DNA of 50,696 bases from assembly GCF_029269835.1 (NCBI RefSeq), contig NZ_JARJBB010000027.1:1-50696 (forward strand). Reading direction: 5' to 3'. Position numbers and translations under genes: made by a program. The notes under the pieces were generated by a model. That model had not been told where the DNA came from. It saw only the letters and a list, made by a program, of their open reading frames with translations, and searched no databases. Of the stretch, positions 17,132 through 24,993 are shown one piece after another. Source of the stretch: Streptomyces tropicalis. Its GTDB lineage: Bacteria; Actinomycetota; Actinomycetes; Streptomycetales; Streptomycetaceae. Position 1 is the first letter of the stretch, and each line of letters begins with the position of its first letter.

Positions 17132-18756
17132 CGGGTGCCCGAGGACAGCGTGTCCCGGGTGACGGTCCCGGTGGGCAGCTCCCGCTCCCGCGGCGGGGCG
17201 GCGGGCGCGGCGGCGGCGCGGCGGCGGCCCCTGCGCGCGGGGCGGGCCGGGTGCAGCACGGCGCCGAGGACCTGGCCGCCGGCCCCGTCGATGAGTTCGC
17301 GGATGCGTTCCAGCGCGGTGCGGGCGGTGGTGCGCGGGTCGCACACGACCACGACGCCGTCGACGCGGTCGACGAGCGCGAGCGCGTCGGCGTAGGACAG
17401 CACGGGCGGGGCGAGGACGACGACCGTGGTGTTCGGGGCGTCGGCCTGGTCGATCAGGCGGGTGGTGGCGGCGGAGGTGAGGGTGCGGGCCACGTGCGGC
17501 ACCCGGGTGCCGGGGACGAGTTCGAAGGTGCCGGACTCGCCCGCGTCGACGGTGAGGAGCCGCCCGCCGGGCCACGGGTCGCCGTCCGCGGCGAGCACGC
17601 CGGCCCGTCCGGCGCGGGTGCCGGGCGCCTGCGGCAGCCGGCCGGCGAGGTGCGGGCGGCGCAGGTCGGCCTCGACGAGCAGGGCCGCCGTGCCGGTCTC
17701 GGCGAAGCAGGCGGTGAGGTTGGCGGCGACGGCGGCGGCCGTGGTGCCCTCGCCGCCCGGCTCGACCACCAGCAGCCGCCGGCGGTCGGCGAAGTGCCGG
17801 TCGTAGGCCAGCCGGAAGGCGACCGAGCGGTACTGCTCGGCGGGAGCGCCGTCGAGGGCGAGCAGCGGTTCCTCGGGCGCCTTCGGCAGCACGCCGAGGA
17901 CGGGGGCGCGCAGCGCGCGGGCCACGGTCTCCGCGGAGCGGGCCGCCGGGTCGAAGATCATCCGCAGCCAGGCTCCGAGCAGGCCGAGCGCGAGGCCGAG
18001 GACACCGCCCAGCGCGATGAGCAGCGGGGTGCCGAGGCCCTCGGCCTTCGTGGGCGGCTCGGCGGTGACGGTGACGTAGCCGGGGTTGGTGTCCAGGGCC
18101 TTCAGCTCGCTGATGCTGTTGGTGAGCTGGGTGATCTGGCTGAGCAGGTTGGCCTGGGCGGCCAGCACGGTGCTCTTCTCCGTGTCGCCCTGGAGCCGGT
18201 CGATCTGCTTGAGCAGGTCCTCGCGCTGCCTGGTGAGCGGGTCGAGCTGGTTCTGGTAGCCCTTGACCATGGTGGCGACGGTGCCGGCGGTCTGCTTCTC
18301 GCGGTAGTCGAGGTACGCCTGCGCGAAGGCGTTGGCGCCCTGCGCGGCCGCCCCGGGGGTGTCCGCCACGTAGGAGAACTTCAGCACGAGCGTGTCCGGC
18401 GGGTTGGTGACCTGGAGGTGGCGCTGGAGGTCGCCGACGTCGCCCGGGTCGCGGCCGAGCCTCCGGGCGGCCCGCTCGGCCACCGCGTTGCCGGCGGCGG
18501 TCTGCCGCTCGCTGCCGATGTTGATCTGCTTGTCGACGGAGATCCCGGTCGCCGCGTACGGGTTGATGGTCGCCGCCCGCACGAGCACCTCGCCGGAGGA
18601 CTCGTACGACGGCGCCGATCCGACGGCGTACCAGGTCCCGGCCAGCAGCCCGGCGGCCAGGCCGCCGGCCACCAGGACCCGGTGCCGCAGGACCTGCTGC
18701 ACCTGGTCGCGCAGGAGTTCCGGCTCGTCCTGCTGACCGCGTGCCTCTTCGTTCAT
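17128..18756 (-). CDS. Wzz/BY-kinase-like chain-length protein with degenerate nucleotide site
   Basis: A 542-residue protein. Residues 1-265 form a Wzz domain: a helix at 28-45, an extracytoplasmic region with a coiled-coil-like stretch at about 165-215, and a second helix at 243-264. Residues 270-505 form the cytoplasmic domain of bacterial tyrosine kinases. The P-loop position reads EPGGEGTT (332-339), with threonine where the catalytic lysine belongs. The Walker B position reads VVVLAPP (445-451), lacking the aspartate. Walker A' survives as LLVEADLRRP. The C-terminal tyrosine cluster is absent. ATG 18756 overlaps the preceding GT stop. It probably sets polymer length without kinase activity. 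Confidence 0.85.
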   Translation of the reverse strand: MNEEARGQQDEPELLRDQVQQVLRHRVLVAGGLAAGLLAGTWYAVGSAPSYESSGEVLVRAATINPYAATGISVDKQINIGSERQTAAGNAVAERAARRLGRDPGDVGDLQRHLQVTNPPDTLVLKFSYVADTPGAAAQGANAFAQAYLDYREKQTAGTVATMVKGYQNQLDPLTRQREDLLKQIDRLQGDTEKSTVLAAQANLLSQITQLTNSISELKALDTNPGYVTVTAEPPTKAEGLGTPLLIALGGVLGLALGLLGAWLRMIFDPAARSAETVARALRAPVLGVLPKAPEEPLLALDGAPAEQYRSVAFRLAYDRHFADRRRLLVVEPGGEGTTAAAVAANLTACFAETGTAALLVEADLRRPHLAGRLPQAPGTRAGRAGVLAADGDPWPGGRLLTVDAGESGTFELVPGTRVPHVARTLTSAATTRLIDQADAPNTTVVVLAPPVLSYADALALVDRVDGVVVVCDPRTTARTALERIRELIDGAGGQVLGAVLHPARPARRGRRRAAAAPAAPPRERELPTGTVTRDTLSSGTR

Positions 18757-20096
18757 GCGCGTGCCGCTCCTTCGTGCGCGGTGGTGCCCGGGTGCAGTGC
18801 CTCGGCGAGCAGGTCGTCCAGGCGGCCGAGTCCGGCCGCGGGGCTGAGCCGCTCGTCCACGTACGCGGGGCCGCGGGCCCCGAGCCGGTCGGCGGCCGCG
18901 GGATCGGCCGCCAGCCTGCGTACCGCCGTCAGCAGGGCCGCCGGGTCCTCCGGAGGGACCAGTTCGCCCGCGCCCGAGCGGCGCACCTCGTCGGCGGTGC
19001 CGCCGCGGGCCGCGACGGAGGCGAGGACCGGCCGCCCCGCGGCGAAGTAGGAGGTGAGCTTCGACGGCACGCTCATGTCGAGCACGGACGCCCGCTGGGT
19101 GACCGCGAGGACGTCGGCGGCGGCGAGGACGTCGGGGAAGTCCGCCTCGTCGGCGGGTGGCAGGAAGTGCAGGTTGGGCAGGCCGCGGGCGCGTTCGTGG
19201 AGGGTTGCGCGCTGGTTCCCGTCGCCCATCAGGACGACGTCGACCCCGGGGTCGAGGCGGGCCGTGTCGACGAGCACCTCCAGGCCCTGCTTGAGGCCCA
19301 TGTTCCCGGAGTGCAGCACGACCGGGCGGTCGTCCCGCCAGCCGAGCCGGGCCCGTGTCTCGGCGCGCGGCCGCGACGGCCGGTCCACGTGCGACCAGTT
19401 GGGGACGAGGCGGATGCGTGCGGGGTCGACGCCCATCGCCTCCACCCGCGGCCGGAAGCTGTCGTGGATGACGCCGACCAGGGCGGCCCGGCGCAGTGCG
19501 TGCCGCTCGGCGCGGGCGGCGACGGCGGCCGCCCGGTCCCCGCCGCTGATGCCGCTCTGGGCGGCTGCCGCGCCCATCAGGTCCTGTACCACCGGCACGA
19601 AGGGTGCCCCGTGGCGGCGGGCCAGGCGGGCGGCCGCCACGGCGCCGGCCAGGCTGGGCATCTGGGCGACGACGGCGTGCGGGCGGGGCATGCGGGGCGG
19701 GGCGGCGAGCTGGTGGGCGAGCAGGGACGCCTCGAACAGGGCGCGGCGCACGGCGGTCTGCCGCGCGGGCACGGTGTGTCTTCGCCGGTGCACGGTGACC
19801 CCGCCGCGCTCCTCCGTGGTCCGCCAGAAGCCGGCGTAGGACGGGTCGAGGCGCCAGGACGGGTAGTGCGGCATGCCCGCGAGGACGTGCATGTCGGCGC
19901 CGCGGGCCGCCCAGTGCTCGGCCAGTCCCGTGGCGTAGGGGCCGATGCCGGTGTGCTCGGGTGCGTAGTTGGTGGACACCAGCAGCAGGCAGCGGCCGGC
20001 GAGGGCCCCGCCGCGCGGGTGGTGGTGTCGGTGGTGCTCCGTGCGCTGCTCGTCGTCGCTGTCGCTGCGCGCGTGTTCGGGCTCGAATCCGGTCAA
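18753..20096 (-). CDS. WcaI-like family 4 glycosyltransferase
   Basis: A 447-residue GT-B enzyme resembling colanic acid WcaI, with CLLLVSTNYAPEHTGIGPYA near residue 36, then GMPHYPSW, and the phosphate-binding stretch HSGNMGLKQGLEVLV. The donor-side segment is VPSKLTSYFAAGRPVLASV. The first 35 residues are polar and histidine-rich and may be non-essential. TTG at 20096 is taken as start, with AAGGGG about seven bases upstream; an internal start closer to the conserved part is possible. First gene of a three-gene unit with the Wzz-like and Wzx-like genes. A mannose or fucose donor is plausible from context only. Confidence 0.85.
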   Translation of the reverse strand: MTGFEPEHARSDSDDEQRTEHHRHHHPRGGALAGRCLLLVSTNYAPEHTGIGPYATGLAEHWAARGADMHVLAGMPHYPSWRLDPSYAGFWRTTEERGGVTVHRRRHTVPARQTAVRRALFEASLLAHQLAAPPRMPRPHAVVAQMPSLAGAVAAARLARRHGAPFVPVVQDLMGAAAAQSGISGGDRAAAVAARAERHALRRAALVGVIHDSFRPRVEAMGVDPARIRLVPNWSHVDRPSRPRAETRARLGWRDDRPVVLHSGNMGLKQGLEVLVDTARLDPGVDVVLMGDGNQRATLHERARGLPNLHFLPPADEADFPDVLAAADVLAVTQRASVLDMSVPSKLTSYFAAGRPVLASVAARGGTADEVRRSGAGELVPPEDPAALLTAVRRLAADPAAADRLGARGPAYVDERLSPAAGLGRLDDLLAEALHPGTTAHEGAARA

Positions 20097-20233
20097 CGCC
20101 GGTCCCCTTCCCCCCAGAAGCGATCCGGACCCACCTTAACCGTTCACCGGATCTCCAGGAGGGCTTCACAGTAAGGTCGGTGGTCCGTCAACTGCGGTTG
20201 CGAGAAGCCACGTTCACCATGGGGGGAGAACGC
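20097..20233. promoter_or_regulatory. Divergent promoter region of the GT4 unit and cytidylyltransferase gene
   Basis: On the minus strand TAAGGT (20133-20138) followed further on by GGATCGCT is a candidate -10, sharing layout with the acetyltransferase promoter. On the plus strand no certain promoter was recognised. Confidence 0.35.
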
Positions 20234-20686
20234 ATGGTCCATCGAGTCGGTTATGCACCCGGGGTATACGACCTGTTCCACATCGGCCACCTGAACATCC
20301 TCCGGCACGCCCGCAGCCGGTGCGACTACCTGGTCGCAGGGGTGGTCTCGGATGAGATGGCCGAACGGGCCAAGGGACGCAGACCGGTGGTCCCGCTGCC
20401 GGAGCGGCTGGAGATCGTGCGCAGCGTCCGGCACGTGGACGCCGCGTTCGTCGAGACCGTGCCGGACAAGCGCGAGACCTGGCAGCAGGTCCGCTTCGAC
20501 GTCCTCTTCAAGGGGGACGACTGGCGGGGCACCGAGAAGGGCGAGCGGCTGGAGCGCGACTTCGCGGCCGTGGGGGTGGAGGTCGTGTACTTCCCGTACA
20601 CCGTGCACACCTCCAGCACCCTGCTGACCCGTGCCCTGGACGCGCTGGTCACGCCGGGTTCCGGGGAAGCGCGGACAGCTCCCTGA
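20234..20686 (+). CDS. Cytidylyltransferase-like nucleotidyltransferase
   Basis: A 150-residue Rossmann-like nucleotidyltransferase of the TagD/phosphoethanolamine cytidylyltransferase type. It carries GVYDLFHIGHLNIL with the HIGH signature at 16-19, the central RLEIVRSVRHVDA segment, LFKGDDWRGT, and the late HTSSTLLTRAL that aligns with the family ISST motif. It would activate a phosphorylated small alcohol with CTP to give a CDP-alcohol. The ATG at 20234 is chosen over 20219 because GGGGAG lies about six bases upstream. The convergent CDP-alcohol transferase gene overlaps its last 38 bases and is the obvious partner. Confidence 0.85.
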   Translation: MVHRVGYAPGVYDLFHIGHLNILRHARSRCDYLVAGVVSDEMAERAKGRRPVVPLPERLEIVRSVRHVDAAFVETVPDKRETWQQVRFDVLFKGDDWRGTEKGERLERDFAAVGVEVVYFPYTVHTSSTLLTRALDALVTPGSGEARTAP

Positions 20687-21368
20687 ACCACTTGGCGAGG
20701 AAGGCCGCGAGGAACAGCAGGTGCACGGCCGCGAGCACGGCGTAGGCCGTCCGGAACAGCGCCGGCGCGCCCAGGGTGAGGAACACCAGGCAGAAGACCC
20801 CGTAGTCCACCGGCAGCAGGGCGACGGCCCGCAGCCGGGAGGGCGCGGCCGCGGCGCCGCCGGACGGCGTGCGGCCCCGCTTGAGCTGCTCGGTCAGCAG
20901 TCCGGCGCAGAAGGTCAGCACGGCCGCGAACTGGAAGACGAGCGGCACGAGCAGCCAGCCCGCGCCCGGCAGGTCGAAGAAGCGGTGGAAGGAGATCAGG
21001 ACCGCGGTGTGCAGCGCGACCATCTTCGCGCAGTCCACCACGTGGTCCAGCCACTCCCCCGCCGGGCCGCCCGCCCCGGTGAGCCGGGCGAGCTGCCCGT
21101 CGGCCGAGTCGAAGGCGAAGCCGGCGAACAGGGCGGCCCACACCCCGGCCGCCAGCGGCCACGACGGCCGCACCAGCGCCACCGCGGCGACACCGCAGAA
21201 GGTGAACACGGCACTGATCAGGGTGACTTGATTGGGCGTCAGACCCGCCCGGTACGCGCCGGCCGCGAGGTGGCGGCCCGCCGGCCGGTTCACGTACCGC
21301 GAGTACAGCGACACGCCCTTCGCCGACTTCTGCGCCCCGCGCAGCTCCCCCAGCACCGTCGTCCCCAC
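20649..21368 (-). CDS. CDP-alcohol phosphatidyltransferase family protein
   Basis: A 239-residue membrane enzyme with about six helices and a complete family signature: D87, D90, G91, A94, R95, G104, D108, D112 (DSADGQLAR then GEWLDHVVD). It transfers a phospho-alcohol or phosphatidyl group between a CDP-linked donor and an acceptor alcohol. The GTG at 21368 is chosen because GAGGGGGG lies just upstream and the sequence becomes family-like there. A longer ATG-led form would add an arginine-rich stretch. Its neighbour makes a CDP-activated alcohol, so the pair may decorate the polysaccharide or make a special lipid. Substrates unknown. Confidence 0.87.
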   Translation of the reverse strand: MGTTVLGELRGAQKSAKGVSLYSRYVNRPAGRHLAAGAYRAGLTPNQVTLISAVFTFCGVAAVALVRPSWPLAAGVWAALFAGFAFDSADGQLARLTGAGGPAGEWLDHVVDCAKMVALHTAVLISFHRFFDLPGAGWLLVPLVFQFAAVLTFCAGLLTEQLKRGRTPSGGAAAAPSRLRAVALLPVDYGVFCLVFLTLGAPALFRTAYAVLAAVHLLFLAAFLAKWFRELSALPRNPA

Positions 21369-21507
21369 GAGCCCCCCTCGTGCCCCGGCGCGACGCCGCC
21401 CCCGGCGCCACGGTGACCGCCATGATGACACGCCGTCACCGGACATGTGCGGATGTTCGAGGACCGGACGGGCGGTCCCCGGCCGTGTCGTGCGCCCCGC
21501 ACGCGAC

Positions 21508-21543
21508 GGGGGCCCGGCACCGCCGGAGCGGTGCCGGGCCCCC
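21508..21543 (-). terminator. Hairpin terminator after aldehyde dehydrogenase gene
   Basis: Perfect 16-base stem (21508-21523 with 21528-21543) and CGGA loop, 54 bases past the stop of the 21597-23042 gene. It also marks the right border of the polysaccharide island. Confidence 0.75.
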
Positions 21544-21596
21544 GGGGGGAGCCGCGGTGAGCGGATCCGTGCGGGCCGGCCGGGACCGGCCCGCGG

Positions 21597-23042
21597 TCAG
21601 AGCGCGAGACCGGTCAGGACGAGGACCCGCTCGTAGGTGTAGTCGTCCATCGCGAAGCGCACGCCCTCGCGGCCCACACCGGACTGCTTGACGCCGCCGT
21701 ACGGCATCTGGTCGGCACGGTAGGACGGGACGTCGCCGACCACGACGCCGCCGACCTCCAGGGCGCGGTGGGCGCGGAAGGCGGCCTGCAGGTCGCGGGT
21801 GAACACACCTGCCTGCAGGCCGTACTTGGAGTCGTTGACCGCGGCGAACGCCTCCTCCTCGCCGTCCACCTTCTGCACGGTGAGGACCGGCCCGAAGACC
21901 TCCTCGCAGGCCAGCGTCGCCCCGGCCGGGACGTCGGTCAGGACGGTCGGCGCGTAGGTGGCGCCGTCGCGCTCGCCGCCGGTGACCAGGGTGGCGCCGG
22001 CCTCGACGGCCTCGCGCACCCAGGACTCCACGCGCCGGGCGGCGTCCTCGCTGACCAGCGGGCCCACGTCGGTCTTGTCGTCGGCGGGGTCGCCGGTGAC
22101 CTGGGCCTCGACGGCGGCGACGATGCGCGGCAGCAGCCGGTCGTACACGGCGGCGTCGGCGATCACGCGCTGCACCGAGATGCAGGACTGGCCGCCCTGG
22201 TAGTTGGAGAACGTGGCGATGCGGCTCGCGGCCCAGTCGAGGTCGGCGTCGCTCGCGTAGTCGGCGAGGACCACGGCCGCGCCGTTGCCGCCCAGCTCCA
22301 GGGTGCAGTGCTTGCGCGGCACCGAGTCCATGATCGAGTAGCCGACCTTCTCGGAACCGGTGAAGGAGATGACCGGCAGGCGCTCGTCCTGGACGAGGGC
22401 GGGCATCCGGTCGTTGGCGACCGGCAGCACGCTCCAGGAACCGGCCGGCAGGTCGGTCTCGGCCAGCAGCTCGCCGAGGACCAGCGCGGAGAGCGGGGTC
22501 GCCGGCGCCGGCTTGAGGATGATCGGCACACCGGCGGCGATCGCCGGGGCGACCTTGTGGGCGCACAGGTTCAGCGGGAAGTTGAACGGCGCGATGCCGA
22601 GCACGACGCCCTTCGGGAAGCGGCGGGTGAGCGCGAGCCGGCCCTGGCCGCCCGCGTCGGTGTCCAGGCGCTGCGCGTCGCCGCCGTTGAACCGGCGGGC
22701 CTCCTCGGAGGCGAAGCGGAAGACGGAGACGGCACGGCCGACCTCGCCCCGGGCCCACTTCACCGGCTTGCCGTTCTCGGCGGAGATCAGCTGCGCGATC
22801 TCCTCGGTGCGCTCCGCCAGCCGCCGGGCGACGTGGTCGAGGGCGGCGGCCCGTACGTGCGCCGGGGTGGCGGCGAACTCGTCCCGCACGGCGTACGCGG
22901 CGGCCACGGCCTCCTCGACCTCGGCGTCGGTGGGCACGCCGACCGTGCCGACCGTGCGCCCGTCCCACGGGTTGGTGACGTCGAAGGTGTCCTGGCCGGT
23001 GACCTGGCGGCCGGCGAGCCAGAAGGCGTGGGTGGAAGTCAT
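21597..23042 (-). CDS. NAD(P)-dependent aldehyde dehydrogenase (succinate-semialdehyde type likely)
   Basis: A 481-residue ALDH-superfamily enzyme that oxidises an aldehyde to an acid. Catalytic Glu 249 lies in LELGGN and catalytic Cys 287 in GGQSCISVQR. IAPFNFPLN and ISFTGSEKVG form the cofactor region, and EEVFGPV lies near the C-terminus. The ATG at 23042 opens the conserved region. It lies downstream of a PucR regulator gene on the same strand, 175 bases apart. Its upstream region shares a motif with the gabT leader, which favours succinate semialdehyde, the product of GabT, as substrate. Other aldehydes (lactaldehyde type) cannot be excluded. Confidence 0.85.
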   Translation of the reverse strand: MTSTHAFWLAGRQVTGQDTFDVTNPWDGRTVGTVGVPTDAEVEEAVAAAYAVRDEFAATPAHVRAAALDHVARRLAERTEEIAQLISAENGKPVKWARGEVGRAVSVFRFASEEARRFNGGDAQRLDTDAGGQGRLALTRRFPKGVVLGIAPFNFPLNLCAHKVAPAIAAGVPIILKPAPATPLSALVLGELLAETDLPAGSWSVLPVANDRMPALVQDERLPVISFTGSEKVGYSIMDSVPRKHCTLELGGNGAAVVLADYASDADLDWAASRIATFSNYQGGQSCISVQRVIADAAVYDRLLPRIVAAVEAQVTGDPADDKTDVGPLVSEDAARRVESWVREAVEAGATLVTGGERDGATYAPTVLTDVPAGATLACEEVFGPVLTVQKVDGEEEAFAAVNDSKYGLQAGVFTRDLQAAFRAHRALEVGGVVVGDVPSYRADQMPYGGVKQSGVGREGVRFAMDDYTYERVLVLTGLAL

Positions 23043-23115
23043 GTACGAGTCCCGGCCCTTCCGCGTTGGGGGTGAGTGGTTGCTGGCGTCCACGGTAGGG
23101 CGGGACCGCCCGGAG

Positions 23116-23130
23116 GGCGTTTGTCCGCGT
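23116..23130 (-). promoter_or_regulatory. GCGGACAA-type element upstream of aldehyde dehydrogenase
   Basis: Read on the minus strand this is ACGCGGACAAACGCC, 74 bases before the start codon. Two closely similar copies lie upstream of gabT. It may be the binding site of a shared regulator, perhaps the adjacent PucR protein. Confidence 0.35.
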
Positions 23131-23217
23131 CGTAGCAGTGCGGGCCCGGCACGCGCCGAATTGGCCTAGGTGGGCCTCCGTCCGCCGTCCGGAGGGTGCG
23201 CGGGGCGCCGGGCGGGC

Positions 23218-24867
23218 TCACTCCGTCGAGGTCGCCTTCAGGGCCAGCCACAGCTCCATCCGCACGTCCGGGTCGTCCAGGGAGCGGCCGAGGATCTCCT
23301 CCACCCGGCGCATCCGGTAGCGCAGCGTGTGCCGGTGCACACCGAGGTCGGCGGCGGCCGCGTCCCACTGGCCGTGCCGGGAGAGCCAGGCGCGCAGCGA
23401 GGCCACCAGGTCGCCGCGGCCGGTCGCGTCGTGCTCGTACAGCGCCCGCAGCAGCCCGTCGGCGAAGGCGCGGACCGCGTCGTCGGCGAGCAGCGGCAGC
23501 ACCGAGCCGGCGGCGAGCTGCTCGTGCTCCACGCAGACCCTTCCCCGGCGCCGGGCCACCGACAGGGCCTGCTCGGCCTGCCGGTAGGCGCCGGCGGCGG
23601 CGATCGGCCCGGCGGGCGCGGAGAGGCCGACGACCGGCTCGTCCTCGTCGGCGCCCGGCTGCTCGCGCACGGCCGCGGCGCGGGCGGCCTCCAGCGCGGC
23701 CGCATGGTCCGCGCACGCCGTGACGGCGGCGCCCCGGTCCGCGGCCAGCACCACCAGCCGCTCCCCCTCGGGCACCACCAGCACCGCCTCCCCGGACCGT
23801 GCCGCCGCGGCCTCCACGGCCTCGGCGAGCGCCGCCAGCGGACCGCTCCCGCCGCCCGCGGGGGCGGGGGCCGCGGGCGCGGCCGGCCCGCGGGCGTCGG
23901 CGTGCGCCCGCGCGGCCGACGCCGGGGCCGCCTCGGCGACGATCACCCGGAACGGCGCGTCCAGCAGGCTCCCGTACAGGTCCCCTGCGACGGCGCGGGC
24001 GTGGTCCGGCTGTCCGGCGAGCAGCATCCGCAGCACCGCGGAGCCGACCCGCTGCTCGGCCGCGTGCAGCGAGCGGGAGCGTTCCGTGGTGAGGGTGAGC
24101 AGGGCGATGGCCGAGTGGACGGCGTAGCGCTCGGCGGTGCCGAGGGCGGCGGCGGTGCCGACGGCGAGCGCCGCCCGCGGACGCCGGCCGGTGCCGAGCG
24201 AGTGCAGCTCGACGCGGTCCTCGCTCTCGGGCACGCCGACCACGGAGCTGGCGGGCGCGGGCCGGTCCCGCAGCCGCTCCACCTCGGCGGTGAGCCGGGC
24301 GGCCCTGCGGCCCGCCCACTCCGGGGCGGTGGCGACGACGGCGCCCGAGGCGTCGTAGAGGGCGGCCCAGCCGTCGACCTGGGCGGCCAGCGCGGCGAGC
24401 AGGCCCTCCGGCCCGGCGCTCAGCGTCTGCCGGGTCAGTTCCCGCTGTGCGGCGAAGCCCGCGGTGACCGCGCGGTACTGGTCGGCGGCGATGGCGGCGG
24501 AGACGGCCTTGCTGATGGCGAGGAAGGGGGTGCGGCGGGGCACCTCCAGCAGCGGCAGGCCCTCCTCCCGGGCCGCGTCGACGAGGGCCGCGGGGATCTC
24601 CTCGTAGGTGACCCCCACCGCGAAGCCGAGTCCGACCACCCCCGCGCCGGCCAGCCGCTTGACGTAGCGGCGCATGGCCTCGGGATCGTCCGCGTCCAGC
24701 TTGAGGGCGGTGATCAGCAGCAGCTCGCCGCCCTCCATGTAGGGCACCGGGTCGGCGAGCTCGCTGACGTGCGCCCAGCGGACGGGCACGTCCAGGCGGT
24801 CCTCGCCCGCGCGCACGGTCAGCTTGAGCGCGGAGTGGTGCACGAGCGAGGCGAGCGTCGGGGGCAT
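23218..24867 (-). CDS. PucR family transcriptional regulator
   Basis: A 549-residue regulator. An N-terminal PucR domain (about 8-125) includes WAHVSELADPVPYMEGGELL and the LITALKL stretch. A central alanine-rich GGDEF-like/linker region follows, and a C-terminal helix-turn-helix (about 490-545) reads AAAADLGVHRHTLRYRMRRV. Such proteins sense small metabolites and control purine, amine or GABA use. GAAGG lies five bases before the ATG at 24867. It sits upstream of the aldehyde dehydrogenase gene on the same strand and near gabT, so those genes are the likely targets. The effector is unknown. Confidence 0.9.
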   Translation of the reverse strand: MPPTLASLVHHSALKLTVRAGEDRLDVPVRWAHVSELADPVPYMEGGELLLITALKLDADDPEAMRRYVKRLAGAGVVGLGFAVGVTYEEIPAALVDAAREEGLPLLEVPRRTPFLAISKAVSAAIAADQYRAVTAGFAAQRELTRQTLSAGPEGLLAALAAQVDGWAALYDASGAVVATAPEWAGRRAARLTAEVERLRDRPAPASSVVGVPESEDRVELHSLGTGRRPRAALAVGTAAALGTAERYAVHSAIALLTLTTERSRSLHAAEQRVGSAVLRMLLAGQPDHARAVAGDLYGSLLDAPFRVIVAEAAPASAARAHADARGPAAPAAPAPAGGGSGPLAALAEAVEAAAARSGEAVLVVPEGERLVVLAADRGAAVTACADHAAALEAARAAAVREQPGADEDEPVVGLSAPAGPIAAAGAYRQAEQALSVARRRGRVCVEHEQLAAGSVLPLLADDAVRAFADGLLRALYEHDATGRGDLVASLRAWLSRHGQWDAAAADLGVHRHTLRYRMRRVEEILGRSLDDPDVRMELWLALKATSTE

Positions 24868-24993
24868 CGGGCCTTCAGGTCTGCGGAGATCGGGTGATCG
24901 TGGTGATCTTTTGGCCGCCGCGTACGAACGGCCACTGCCGATTCTGCCTCACCGTACGGTGGCCGCGGGCCCGGCGGACGGATGTCCGGCCGG

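Noticed and set aside
17750..17766. Frameshift or sequencing error as the reason for the lost P-loop lysine
   Set aside because: The frame continues through conserved sequence on both sides, and a second motif (Walker B) is independently changed, which argues for real divergence.
17128..20169. A single 1013-residue fusion of glycosyltransferase and Wzz-like protein
   Set aside because: The upstream part of that frame is an out-of-frame reading of the WcaI-like gene; the real Wzz-like protein starts at 18756 with an ATGA overlap.
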